From CALNZV01 sp942491115 (GTDB lineage: Bacteria; Desulfobacterota; Desulfobacteria; Desulfobacterales; UBA5852): a DNA stretch of 64,000 bases. Numbering within the stretch: the first letter of the stretch is position 1; every line of letters starts with the position of its first letter. The stretch spans positions 496,001-560,000 of the forward strand of contig CALNZV010000007.1 of assembly GCA_942491115.1 (NCBI GenBank), given 5' to 3'. Shown here piece after piece: positions 18,246-26,542 of this stretch. Under the pieces are notes generated by a model. It made no database searches and was not told where the DNA came from. It was given only the letters and a program-made list of their open reading frames with translations. A program made the translations under genes and the position numbers.

Positions 18246-19430
18246 TCAGTCGCAGAGTTCGAACAACGCCGCCGCTCCCATGCCACCCCCGACACACATG
18301 GACTCGATGCCGTATTTTACTCCCCGATCCGTCATGTTCCGAAGCAAGGTGGCGCATAGCTTCGCCCCCGTGCAGCCCAGGGGATGACCGAGAGCGACAG
18401 CTCCGCCGTTGACGTTGATCTTTTCCATTTGGGATTCAAGCCCCAATTCCCTGATGCAGTAGAGGGCTTGGGAGGCAAAGGCCTCGTTGATTTCAAAAAG
18501 GCCGATGTCCTCGATATCGAGACCCGCCAAATCCAGCAACTTGGGGATGGCATATCGGGGCCCTACACCCATCTCATCCGATCGACAGCCAACGGTCGTG
18601 TAATACCGCAATTTAGCGATGGGCCTAAGACCCAGTGCTTTGACTTTCGCCTCGCTCATGACCACCGAGGCAGCAGCGCCGTCGGTGGTCTGAGATGAGT
18701 TGCCGGCTGTCACACTGCCACCGGCGGCAAACACCGGATTGAGCTTGGCCAGGCCCTCGATGGTCGTGGTCGCCCGAACCCCGTCGTCCAACTCCTGGAT
18801 GAACGTGTCCCGACGGTAGGTACCGTTGTCTTGCAGCACATAGGTCGCGGCCGGAGTGGGTACGATTTCGCTGAATGCGCCCTTCTTTTGAGCTTCGGCC
18901 GCCTTCATCTGGGATTGATAGGCAAAGGCATCCTGATCTTCACGGTTGATCTTGTAGCGCTGAGCCACCTTCTCGGCGGTGATTCCCATGGATACATAGA
19001 GATCCGCCTGCTCCTTGGAGTAAACCGGATGAGGCCGGGGCAGATTGCCCCCCATGGGTACATAGGTCATGGATTCGACCCCGCCCCCGATGGTCACTTC
19101 CGACCAGCCGCTCATTACCCTGAGGGAGGCCATGGCGATGGCCTCGAGACCGGAAGCGCAAAAGCGGTTGACGGTGGCGCCGGAGACCGACTCTGGGAAT
19201 CCGGCGATCTGACCGGCGATTCTGCCGATGTTGAGACCCTGTTCGGCCTCGGGGAAAGAGCAGCCGACCATGATGTCTTCGACCTCTTTTTTCTCCAGAT
19301 TCGGGGTCCGATCCACCGCCTCCCTCAGGATGAAAGACAACAGATCCTCCGGGCGGGTGTCTTTGAAGGCCCCTTTGCTTCGACGGCAGCCGGGGGTTCG
19401 AACCGATGTGACGATATAGGCATCTCTCAT
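18246..19430 (-). CDS. fadA: acetyl-CoA C-acyltransferase (3-ketoacyl-CoA thiolase)
   Basis: Thiolase of 394 residues that cleaves 3-ketoacyl-CoA to acetyl-CoA and a shortened acyl-CoA, the last step of beta-oxidation. The nucleophile is C91 (VNRFCASGLEAIAMAS). FEINEAFASQ, GGAVALGHPLGCTGAKL and the second catalytic Cys in SMCVGGGMGAAALFE are all present. The N-terminus AYIVTSVRTPGCRRSKGAF is typical. It follows the multifunctional fadN-like gene by 38 bases and precedes a clear terminator, so the two form an operon. Control by a FadR-type repressor is suggested by palindromes upstream of the first gene. The biosynthetic (acetyl-CoA acetyltransferase) direction is a less likely alternative. 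Confidence 0.95.
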   Translation of the reverse strand: MRDAYIVTSVRTPGCRRSKGAFKDTRPEDLLSFILREAVDRTPNLEKKEVEDIMVGCSFPEAEQGLNIGRIAGQIAGFPESVSGATVNRFCASGLEAIAMASLRVMSGWSEVTIGGGVESMTYVPMGGNLPRPHPVYSKEQADLYVSMGITAEKVAQRYKINREDQDAFAYQSQMKAAEAQKKGAFSEIVPTPAATYVLQDNGTYRRDTFIQELDDGVRATTTIEGLAKLNPVFAAGGSVTAGNSSQTTDGAAASVVMSEAKVKALGLRPIAKLRYYTTVGCRSDEMGVGPRYAIPKLLDLAGLDIEDIGLFEINEAFASQALYCIRELGLESQMEKINVNGGAVALGHPLGCTGAKLCATLLRNMTDRGVKYGIESMCVGGGMGAAALFELCD

Positions 19431-19468
19431 TGTTAGATTCCTCCTCGATGAAAAACGGTCCGCCCCGA

Positions 19469-21874
19469 CTAGTTTCTCAGGGGCTTTCCGGTCTTGAGCA
19501 TATGGTCGATCCGGGCCTGGGTCTTCTCCTCCTTCAAAAACGCCACGAAGGCGTCTCGTTCAAGGTTGAGAATCACCTGCTCGTCCACCAGACTGTTGGT
19601 CCGCACATCGCCGCCGCTCACCACGACGGCAATGCGCCTGGCCAGAACGGCATCGTACTCGGAGATGAATCTGGCGTTGAGCATGTTGTAGATCTCTCCG
19701 TTGATCATCCCCTGTGCGGCGTCACCCAGCACTTTGACCGGTCGCTTGACCGGAGGCGCATACCCGTCGGCCGCCATGCGAAGCACCTCTTTTTTTGCCT
19801 CTCCGATCAAGAGATCCCGATTGAACACGATCCGGTCGTTGGGGCCCAGGAATCCGTTGGCCCGGGCTTCTGCTGAGGACATGGATACCTTGGCCATGGC
19901 AATGTTCATGAAGGTAGGGACAAAAAATTTGGCGAGATCGATATCGGAGACCGCTTCGGGCAGACTTCCGGTCATCTTCTTCCATAGATTGAGGCAGCCG
20001 CCACCGGCAGGCAGGAGTCCGACCCCGATTTCCACCAGTCCCATGTATAGCTCCGCATGGGCGACGATTCGGTCCGCCGCCAGACAGACCTCGCAACCGC
20101 CCCCGAGGGTCATCCCGTAGGGCGCCGCCACCACCGGGAACGGGGCGTATCTCGCCTTCTGGATGGTGGACTGGGCCTCATGAAGAAACCGGTCGATCCG
20201 GTCGAATTGGTTTTCGGCGGCAAGCCCCGCCATGTACTTGAGATCGGCGCCCGCCGAAAAGGCCCCCGGCATGCCGCCGGCCTGATTGCCGATTACCAAG
20301 CCCGCACCGTTGTCCCCCACGAAGTCCAAAGCCTCCATCATGAAGCCTAAAATCTCGGCATTGAGGGCGTTCATTTTGGTGTGAAACTCGCAGCAAAACA
20401 CCCCATCTCCTATGTCGACGAGGGAGGCCGATTTACAGGTTTTCACCGCTTTCCCAGCGCCTTTCCGGGCCGCCAGGGATATGGCGCCCGGACTGACCTT
20501 GATTTCCCGGTACCCCCCCTCGGCAAAATCGTAGAAGTAACCGTTGCCGCCCTCGGTCTTGTAGAAGGTGGAATGACCCTTGGCCAACATCTCTTTGACC
20601 GGTGTCGGCACCAGAAGCCCCTCGGCTTCCATTTTCTTGACCGAGGTGTCGACGCCAATGGCATCCCAGGTCTCGAAGGGCCCCATCTCGAAGTTGTATC
20701 CCCACTTCATGGCATTGTCGATCTCGACCACGGTATCGGATATCTCTGGAATCCGGTTGGCGGCATAGATCAACTGTTCGGCCATGGCTTTCCAGGCAAA
20801 GCGTGCACCCGGGTCGTCGCCATAGACCACCGCCTTCATTTTTTCCGGCAGGGTTTTCGCCTTTTTCGCTGCTTCGAGGCAGGGGAAGCTGGGGGGCTCG
20901 TAGGTATCGTACGCCAAGGTGTCCACATTGATCACTTTGCGAATTTTTTTCCACTCGGGGGTCAATTCGGTCTTGTAGAAGCCGCCGTTGGACTTTTTCC
21001 CCAGACGCTTTTGCTCGATCATTCGATCGACGACGTCCGGCAGGATAAAGCTTTCCCGGGCATCGTCGCCTTCAACCAATTCGTAAGTATTTTTCGCCAC
21101 GTGCCCAAGGGTGTCCAGGCCCACCAAATCGGCCGTCTTGAACATGGCCGTTTTGGGTCGCCCCATAAGGGGGCCGAACAGGGCGTCGACCTCCGGGATT
21201 GTCAGCCCATCCTCGATCATCAGCTGCATGGCACGGACGATTCCCTGAACGCCGATCCGGTTGCCGACGAAATTAGGGGTGTCCTTGGCCCAGACGATGC
21301 CCTTACCCAGGATGCGCTCCCCGTAATCGGCCATGAAAGCCAGTATCTCGTCTGCCGTATCCTCGCCGGGAATGATTTCGAGAAGGTGCATGTAACGGAC
21401 GGGGTTGAAAAAATGGGTGCCCAGGAAATGCCGACGGAAATCCTCACTCAAGCCATCGCTCATGGATTGTAGGGGAATGCCGGAGGTGTTCGAGGACACG
21501 ATGGCGCCGGGGCGCCTGACCATGTCGATACGCCTGAAAAGGTCCTGCTTGATTTTGAGGTTTTCGACGACGACCTCCACGATCCAATCGCAATCGGCGA
21601 TTCGTTCGAAGTCGTCCTCCAAATTGCCATAGCGAATCCGGTCGATGTCCTTTTTCTGCATGAGCAATGCAGGCTGGGCCAAGAGAATCCCATCGTAGCC
21701 TTTCTTTGCGATCCGGTTTCTCGCCTCGGGATCGGATTTTTCCGCCACCGGCAAATCAAGGGGAATAATATCCAGCAACTCTGTTTCCACCCCCGCGCTG
21801 GCCAGTAGGGCGGCAATCCCTCCTCCCATGACGCCAGATCCGATGACCGCGGCCTTGCGTATCTTTCTTGCCAT
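19469..21874 (-). CDS. 3-hydroxyacyl-CoA dehydrogenase / enoyl-CoA hydratase (FadN-like)
   Basis: Bifunctional beta-oxidation enzyme of 801 residues. The domain order is dehydrogenase first: the NAD fold AAVIGSGVMGGGIAALLASA at about residues 8-27, SSNTSGIPLQSMSDGL, and FLGTHFFNPVRYMHLLEIIP with the catalytic His, then two C-terminal dehydrogenase domains. The hydratase (crotonase) domain comes last, with FSAGADLKYMAGLA and APYGMTLGGGCEVCLAADRI for the oxyanion hole. This order matches Bacillus FadN and differs from E. coli FadB, where the hydratase is N-terminal. The start has a strong GGAGGAGG ribosome binding site. A sigma70-type promoter with a FadR-like palindrome overlapping its start region lies directly upstream. 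The thiolase gene follows. Confidence 0.94.
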   Translation of the reverse strand: MARKIRKAAVIGSGVMGGGIAALLASAGVETELLDIIPLDLPVAEKSDPEARNRIAKKGYDGILLAQPALLMQKKDIDRIRYGNLEDDFERIADCDWIVEVVVENLKIKQDLFRRIDMVRRPGAIVSSNTSGIPLQSMSDGLSEDFRRHFLGTHFFNPVRYMHLLEIIPGEDTADEILAFMADYGERILGKGIVWAKDTPNFVGNRIGVQGIVRAMQLMIEDGLTIPEVDALFGPLMGRPKTAMFKTADLVGLDTLGHVAKNTYELVEGDDARESFILPDVVDRMIEQKRLGKKSNGGFYKTELTPEWKKIRKVINVDTLAYDTYEPPSFPCLEAAKKAKTLPEKMKAVVYGDDPGARFAWKAMAEQLIYAANRIPEISDTVVEIDNAMKWGYNFEMGPFETWDAIGVDTSVKKMEAEGLLVPTPVKEMLAKGHSTFYKTEGGNGYFYDFAEGGYREIKVSPGAISLAARKGAGKAVKTCKSASLVDIGDGVFCCEFHTKMNALNAEILGFMMEALDFVGDNGAGLVIGNQAGGMPGAFSAGADLKYMAGLAAENQFDRIDRFLHEAQSTIQKARYAPFPVVAAPYGMTLGGGCEVCLAADRIVAHAELYMGLVEIGVGLLPAGGGCLNLWKKMTGSLPEAVSDIDLAKFFVPTFMNIAMAKVSMSSAEARANGFLGPNDRIVFNRDLLIGEAKKEVLRMAADGYAPPVKRPVKVLGDAAQGMINGEIYNMLNARFISEYDAVLARRIAVVVSGGDVRTNSLVDEQVILNLERDAFVAFLKEEKTQARIDHMLKTGKPLRN

Positions 21875-21904
21875 GTCAACCTCCTCCTGGTGGGAATTCG
21901 ATTA

Positions 21905-21922
21905 TGAATGGGTATTCACTAA
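21905..21922. promoter_or_regulatory. FadR-like operator, site 1
   Basis: TGAATGGGTATTCACTAA has the TGAATG half and the central TA spacing of the Bacillus-type (TetR-family) FadR box, whose consensus I recall as TGAATG-N6-CATTCA. The inner palindrome TGAAT-GGGT-ATTCA is perfect. It overlaps the -10 edge and transcription start of the promoter just upstream, a classic repressor position. Confidence 0.6.
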
Positions 21923-21950
21923 AATAATCGATCTGTAGGCCGAATGTCAA
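21921..21950 (-). promoter_or_regulatory. sigma70-type promoter of the fad operon
   Basis: On the minus strand a consensus TTGACA (21945-21950), an 18-base spacer and TATTTT (21921-21926) stand about 50 bases ahead of the fadN-like start codon. Confidence 0.6.
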
Positions 21951-22074
21951 GAACATTATACGATTGATCACTGCAATCTTCATAATAATTATTACTATAT
22001 ATTTTAGAATATTAACTCATATCTTAAACATTTACTCGCAAGATTACCGATTTAAAAATATTTCAGCCTGTCTA

Positions 22075-22092
22075 TGAATGTATATTCATTCA
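22075..22092. promoter_or_regulatory. FadR-like operator, site 2 (perfect)
   Basis: TGAATGTATATTCATTCA is a perfect TGAATG/CATTCA inverted repeat with a 6-base spacer, the best match in the window to the Bacillus-type FadR box. It lies about 200 bases upstream of the fadN-like gene in AT-rich sequence with no gene of its own beside it. Confidence 0.65.
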
Positions 22093-22635
22093 TGTGAGAG
22101 GTCGATTTTTCACCCCGGCATCGAGACTTGCATTGACGCTTCCGCGCAATGTGTATCTAACCAACTGGCAACACATATCTTTTTTATATTCGATAGGCGG
22201 TCCTTTGCTCACCCGCATCTGTCATCGATAAGGGGATGCCCTTTCCTATCGATCCACTCTCCCCTTCCCCGACCCTCTGCGGCTTTTCGACGATGGCTCG
22301 GTATTTTCTGACACACCGATGCCGCCATCGCTATGAACGGTCCCCATAGAGGGGGGCATCCACTGCCACGTGCGGCTTCTCGCCGACGGATCCTAACCGA
22401 ACATCCCTGGGTATCGCTTCAGGCAACGGCGGATTGCCTTGCAGAAGGCCATGCCGATCACCATTTTATTAATGGCTTGTGGCGATTGTCAGGAAAATCG
22501 TCGGTGGAGGTAGTATCACGGTCACCGGCAATTGCGGGACCGGTCATACAGGGGCCGAATTGAGGAAGGGGATGAGAACCGCGTGAAGCCGTTTGACACT
22601 GAGGGGGAAGTCATGGTCGACAGTTCGCGATCGAT

Positions 22636-23613
22636 TCACCCGGATGCCCGGCGGCGGCGGTTCCCCGCGAAGACGCCCTGGACGACTGCCATCAGCCGCA
22701 CAGCGGCAACTGCCGCGGCCAAGCGGGGCAACCAAAGCCAAATGGGATGAATTCCCAAAGGAATAAAAAGAACCGGGTCCTCGATCATGGCGTGATTGAT
22801 GCCCATCGACACATGAAGACGCTCTAATATTTCTGGCGGGGGTGGATGGTTTCGCGTCTCTTCAACGATCACCGCCCCACCGTAGGAAATCCCGAAAAGG
22901 GCCGCGGTCAGCCATTGAAGCCCCACTTGGCTGTCGAGGCCCAGGAGTTTGAACAGGGGATTCAGAACCTCGGCGATGCGCTCCGATAATCGGCAGGCCT
23001 TCAGCCATTCCATAAGAATCATGATCCCCACGAGGATGCATAGAATCTGAGCGCACAGCCAAAACGTCTGCACCAGCCAGCCGACGAACAGTTCCCCCGG
23101 GGCAACAGGGGTCGCTGCCGTCGTCACCGCTGTGATCGTTTCGGCCGGGCTACCGTCCCAAAAGCTGCCGATCAGCCATACTGTCGCCACCGACGTTGCC
23201 AATCGAATGCCCGCCGCCTTGAGGGGATTGATACCGGACTGACCCTGGATGGCCGATTCCTGTGGAAGGGCATGGGATATCAGGAGGAAGATGGCGATGA
23301 GAGTCGCCTCCCGCAGGGTAAAGTCGAGAACGGCCATGGAAGCGATGCCGCCGTAGATACCGGTCAGAAGACCGGTCAATACGGGCATTGCCGCTTTGGC
23401 CGGCAGATGGACCGTTCCCATGACCGGCCCTAAAAAACCGTCCAGATGATCCATTACGTGACAGGCATCGAGAATCAGGGTCAGCAGTGAAATCGGCACC
23501 AGGACTTTGTACATCCAGAGGGCTCCCGACCATCCTTTGGCAACCCCCTGCCTCAGAATGAAGCCCCAGGGAGGCGTTCTGACCGTTTCGGAGATTTGCG
23601 GAGTCGCGTTCAT
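22636..23613 (-). CDS. nucleoside recognition (Gate) domain membrane protein
   Basis: Integral membrane protein of about 325 residues with eight or so hydrophobic segments (YKVLVPISLLTLILDACHVM, VLDFTLREATLIAIFLLIS, FWLCAQILCILVGIMILMEW). The segment LTAALFGISYGGAVIVEETR and the overall layout resemble the Gate/nucleoside-recognition family that includes SpmA/SpmB-like and YjiG/YjiH-like proteins. Transport is likely, but the substrate is unknown. The ATG at MNATPQ is preceded by GAGG; a TTG six codons upstream is open but lies over the ribosome binding site. The short basic tail (GNRRRRASG) is cytoplasmic by the positive-inside rule. Confidence 0.78.
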   Translation of the reverse strand: MNATPQISETVRTPPWGFILRQGVAKGWSGALWMYKVLVPISLLTLILDACHVMDHLDGFLGPVMGTVHLPAKAAMPVLTGLLTGIYGGIASMAVLDFTLREATLIAIFLLISHALPQESAIQGQSGINPLKAAGIRLATSVATVWLIGSFWDGSPAETITAVTTAATPVAPGELFVGWLVQTFWLCAQILCILVGIMILMEWLKACRLSERIAEVLNPLFKLLGLDSQVGLQWLTAALFGISYGGAVIVEETRNHPPPPEILERLHVSMGINHAMIEDPVLFIPLGIHPIWLWLPRLAAAVAAVRLMAVVQGVFAGNRRRRASG

Positions 23614-23796
23614 CGGTAATTCGATCCTCAATACCTGTCTGGTGGTTTAGGCCGCAAGGCCGCTTCGACTATCACAGCCCACTGCGGAAGGGAAGCCCAA
23701 ATCTGTCTCCGAAAGGCTGGGAAGAGCATCCGATCCCCTTTTGTGGGAGGAAACGGTGGACGCCAACCCCCTGTCAGCCATCCGGTGCGCCCGCCG

Positions 23797-24402
23797 TCAC
23801 CCCAGCTCGGTGCCCCCATCTCGGATTTCCCCATGCCGGAAACAATGAACCAAGTGGTCGTTGACCATACCGACTGCCTGCATGTAGGCGTAACAAATCG
23901 TCGGCCCGACGAAACGGAACCCTCGTTTTTTTAGATCGATGCTCATGGCCCTGGAGATATGCGTTTCCGTCGGCACCTGATCCAAAGACGTCCAAGCGTT
24001 CTGTTTCACCCGCCCCTCTGAAAAAGACCAGATATAGGATGAAAAGTCTCCGTATTTAGCCCTGACATCGAGGAAACGCTTGGCATTGTCGACCGCCGCT
24101 GACAGCTTCAAACGATTTCGAACGATTCCCGGGTCTGTCATGAGCTGATCGATCCGTCGGTCGTCGAACCGGGCTATCGTCTCGGGATCGAACCCAAGGA
24201 ATGCGCGCCGGAAATGGTCGCGTTTTCGAAGGATGGTCAGCCAACTGAGTCCGGCCTGGGCCCCCTCCAGGACTAAAAATTCGAAAAGGGTCCGATCGTC
24301 GGTCACTGGCACACCCCATTCGAGGTCGTGGTAGGCAATATAGACCGGGTCGCTTCCAGCCCAGGGGCAGCGAACAGGGGGCGGAACCGCAATAGGGGTC
24401 AT
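23797..24402 (-). CDS. tag: DNA-3-methyladenine glycosylase I
   Basis: Base-excision repair enzyme of 201 residues that removes 3-methyladenine from alkylated DNA. The family signature CPWAGSDPVYIAYHDLEWGV includes the zinc-binding Cys and His and the catalytic Glu region. FEFLVLEGAQAGLSWLTILR, FVGPTICYAYMQAVGMVNDH and the final HCFRH complete the helix-hairpin-helix fold and zinc site. The short C-terminal tail is variable. It stands alone on the minus strand, between the Gate-domain gene and the PilZ gene, without obvious coupling. Confidence 0.96.
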   Translation of the reverse strand: MTPIAVPPPVRCPWAGSDPVYIAYHDLEWGVPVTDDRTLFEFLVLEGAQAGLSWLTILRKRDHFRRAFLGFDPETIARFDDRRIDQLMTDPGIVRNRLKLSAAVDNAKRFLDVRAKYGDFSSYIWSFSEGRVKQNAWTSLDQVPTETHISRAMSIDLKKRGFRFVGPTICYAYMQAVGMVNDHLVHCFRHGEIRDGGTELG

Positions 24403-24551
24403 GGTATCGAGTTCCTTCTTTATCCGGATCGATTAGGAAAGGATGGAAGGCGAGCGCCCAGAGCTCAGTGACGAATCAGGCGGAGGGATTTCCCGGTGAC
24501 CAGAGGGAAAGCAGATGTGGTCCCGATGGCCTGCCAGTCAAGAATAGGCGC

Positions 24552-25034
24552 CTAGCCGAACAGGTAGAAGCCGATGGCTTTCATGTGGGGATCGGAAGGG
24601 TCCACGGAGCCGAACTCAGTGCCCAGTTCCGCACCGTCGACCTTCCGGATGATCACTTCCTTCTGGATGAAGGAGCGCTTTGGGTCATCCAAGTGAAATT
24701 CAACGAAAAGCGCCTCTCCGGGGGTCAGTGGCCGGACGTCCTTTAGTCGCAGCTTCAGGCCGGTGCGGGAAACGTCGCTGACGATCATCTGCCCCTTGCC
24801 GGTATACCGGCCGCCGACCAGCTGATAATAGGTCCCCTCCAAATTCACCGGCTTCCTGAACTGACGGCGTCGCTCCAGCGCCACGGGATAATCGCATCCG
24901 CAGGGACACTTGACCTTTATCTTGACCGCCCGGTTCAGTTCCTTGTATTGGGTCACATCCACGACGCGGGTTGCCTCGCACTCTGGGCAGGTGAAGGTGG
25001 CCTTGTTCTCGCCGGTGACGAAAACCTTTTGCAT
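24552..25034 (-). CDS. PilZ-domain protein with N-terminal zinc-ribbon-like segment
   Basis: Predicted cytoplasmic protein of 160 residues. Residues about 14-50 carry four or more cysteines in CxxC pattern (FTCPECEATRVVD and KVKCPCGCDYP), suggesting a metal-binding ribbon. Residues about 55-150 form a PilZ domain: RRRQFRKPVNLEG provides the RxxxR motif and VSDVSRTGLKLRL the D/NxSxxG motif, which bind cyclic di-GMP in the family. The start follows GGGGAG; a longer open reading to 25166 is not supported. It is likely a c-di-GMP receptor, though the downstream partner is unknown. It diverges from the KamA-like gene. Confidence 0.88.
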   Translation of the reverse strand: MQKVFVTGENKATFTCPECEATRVVDVTQYKELNRAVKIKVKCPCGCDYPVALERRRQFRKPVNLEGTYYQLVGGRYTGKGQMIVSDVSRTGLKLRLKDVRPLTPGEALFVEFHLDDPKRSFIQKEVIIRKVDGAELGTEFGSVDPSDPHMKAIGFYLFG

Positions 25035-25224
25035 GATGATCTCCCCTGAGAGCTGAAGAACGCCCCTGACTATCCCCCGGCACAATGTGATATACCGAGA
25101 GAGCGTGGTGGGCGGGCACCCGATATCTAAAGGATCGTATCGCAAAATCAATCCGAAATCAACCATTTGAGAAGAACAAACCCCTTAGCCCCGAGAGTCA
25201 CTGAAGGGGGGGTAGGGTCCCTTA

Positions 25225-26316
25225 ATGTCAATCCTCAATCCCATATCCCATCACTGGAATTGGCATGGCGCCGATTGGAAACAGCTCATCGAAGACAGTG
25301 TCGTCGACATCCGGGCACTCTCCAATCGGTTTCCAGTAGACCGGGAGGCCCTCGAGGCAGTGGTTGATCGCTATCCCATGCGCATCAATCCATATGTCAT
25401 GAGCCTCATTCAATCGGTGGACGACCCCCTCGGCCGGCAAGTCATTCCCCGGACCGAGGAAATCCTCCCCTCTACCCTCGGGCCGGACCCGTCGGGGGAA
25501 GCAAAACAGTCCCCTGCGGCCTGCATCGTCCACCGGTACCCGGATCGAGTCATTTTTCTGGTTTCCCGTCAGTGCGCCGTCTTCTGCCGGTTTTGTTTTC
25601 GAAAACACGGAGTCGGCTTCCGTTCCGTGCCGGCCGAGTCCGATCTGACCGACGCCCTGGACTACATCCGAGGGAACCGGTCCATCGAGGAGGTGATCCT
25701 TTCAGGCGGCGATCCCCTCATGCTCTCCGATGAACGGATCGAGGATATCCTGTCCCGACTGCGACGCATCAAGCATGTTCAGGTCATCCGGATCCACAGC
25801 CGAATGCCCGGAATGCTTCCCCAGCGCATCACCCCCCGACTGGTGTCCCTGCTCAAGGGATTCCATCCCCTGTATCTCATCACCCATTTCAATCATCCAG
25901 CAGAGTTGACCGATAGTGCCGCATGGGCCTGCGCAAGGCTCACCGACGCCGGCATTCCCGTTGGATCCCAGAGTGTCCTGCTGAAAGGCGTCAACGACAC
26001 CCCCAAGGTCATGGCCGAACTGATGAAGGGGTTGGTTAGAATGAGGGTCCGCCCCTATTACCTCCACCATGCCGATCCGGTTCGGGGGACGGCTCACTTC
26101 AGACTGCCCCTTCATGTCGGGCGGGAGCTGATGGCCGGTCTAACCGGACATATTTCCGGACTATGCGTTCCTCGGTATGTGGTGGAAATGCCAAACGGGG
26201 GCGGTAAAGTGGCGGTCCTTGAGGACGGGGAACGGGAAGCGAGAGGGGGAAACGGTTCCGAAAACGATCGGGGGGACGGTTCGTTTATGCCGACGCCCGA
26301 TCCAAATCGATCATAG
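25225..26316 (+). CDS. KamA family radical SAM aminomutase
   Basis: Radical SAM/PLP enzyme of 363 residues, related to lysine 2,3-aminomutase and EpmB. The cluster motif CxxxCxxC is C117, C121 and C124 (RQCAVFCRFCFRKHGVG). The SAM-binding EEVILSGGDPLMLSDERIED and VIRIHSRMPGMLPQRIT follow. PYYLHHADPVRGTAHFRLP and PRYVVEMPNGGGKVAVLEDG contain the Lys that holds PLP in this family. The short domain without the KamA C-terminal oligomerisation extension leaves the substrate open: beta-lysine formation, EF-P lysine, or another amino acid. The last 30 residues are low complexity. No efp or epmA gene lies nearby. Confidence 0.87.
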   Translation: MSILNPISHHWNWHGADWKQLIEDSVVDIRALSNRFPVDREALEAVVDRYPMRINPYVMSLIQSVDDPLGRQVIPRTEEILPSTLGPDPSGEAKQSPAACIVHRYPDRVIFLVSRQCAVFCRFCFRKHGVGFRSVPAESDLTDALDYIRGNRSIEEVILSGGDPLMLSDERIEDILSRLRRIKHVQVIRIHSRMPGMLPQRITPRLVSLLKGFHPLYLITHFNHPAELTDSAAWACARLTDAGIPVGSQSVLLKGVNDTPKVMAELMKGLVRMRVRPYYLHHADPVRGTAHFRLPLHVGRELMAGLTGHISGLCVPRYVVEMPNGGGKVAVLEDGEREARGGNGSENDRGDGSFMPTPDPNRS

Positions 26317-26385
26317 GGAATTTTGAGGAGGTACTGGGGCGGCAATCACCTCCCGTAACGATCCCATGGGTCAGTGCGTCGACGG

Positions 26386-26505
26386 TCATTCGGTTTCGGT
26401 TTCCCGCTCAGGCCCCAGCATTTCTTCCGCTTCCATCCACATCACATTGATGATGCCGAAAGCGCAAGCCAGAAGAACACCTAAAATCCATGAAAAATAC
26501 CACAT
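26386..26505 (-). CDS. cydX: cytochrome bd oxidase small subunit CydX
   Basis: A 39-residue single-pass membrane protein. The sequence starts MWYFSWILGVLLACAFGIIN, the hallmark of CydX/YbgT, followed by VMWMEAEEMLG and a charged tail. CydX stabilises the CydAB oxidase and its haems. A GAGGAGG ribosome binding site precedes it, and it begins 37 bases after cydB on the same strand, the usual operon position. Confidence 0.92.
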   Translation of the reverse strand: MWYFSWILGVLLACAFGIINVMWMEAEEMLGPERETETE

Positions 26506-26542
26506 TCGCAACGCCTCCTCAGATCGGTTGGACGGCCGAGAG

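Larger units (their letters stand above)
21875..22635. other. long regulatory intergenic region upstream of the fad operon
   Basis: About 760 bases. The part at 21900-22090 is markedly AT-rich and holds the promoter and both FadR-like palindromes. The rest is ordinary GC-rich sequence, with an imperfect hairpin around ATCGAT repeats at about 22225-22255. Short open frames here show no recognisable product. I see no tRNA or other RNA gene. Confidence 0.55.

Noticed and set aside
20381..21472. 363-residue plus-strand open frame opposite the fadN-like gene
   Set aside because: Antisense shadow with no recognisable domain; the minus strand encodes a complete enzyme.
22078..22563. Short plus-strand open frames in the fad upstream region
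   Set aside because: No similarity, poor start signals and different composition in each; more likely non-coding.
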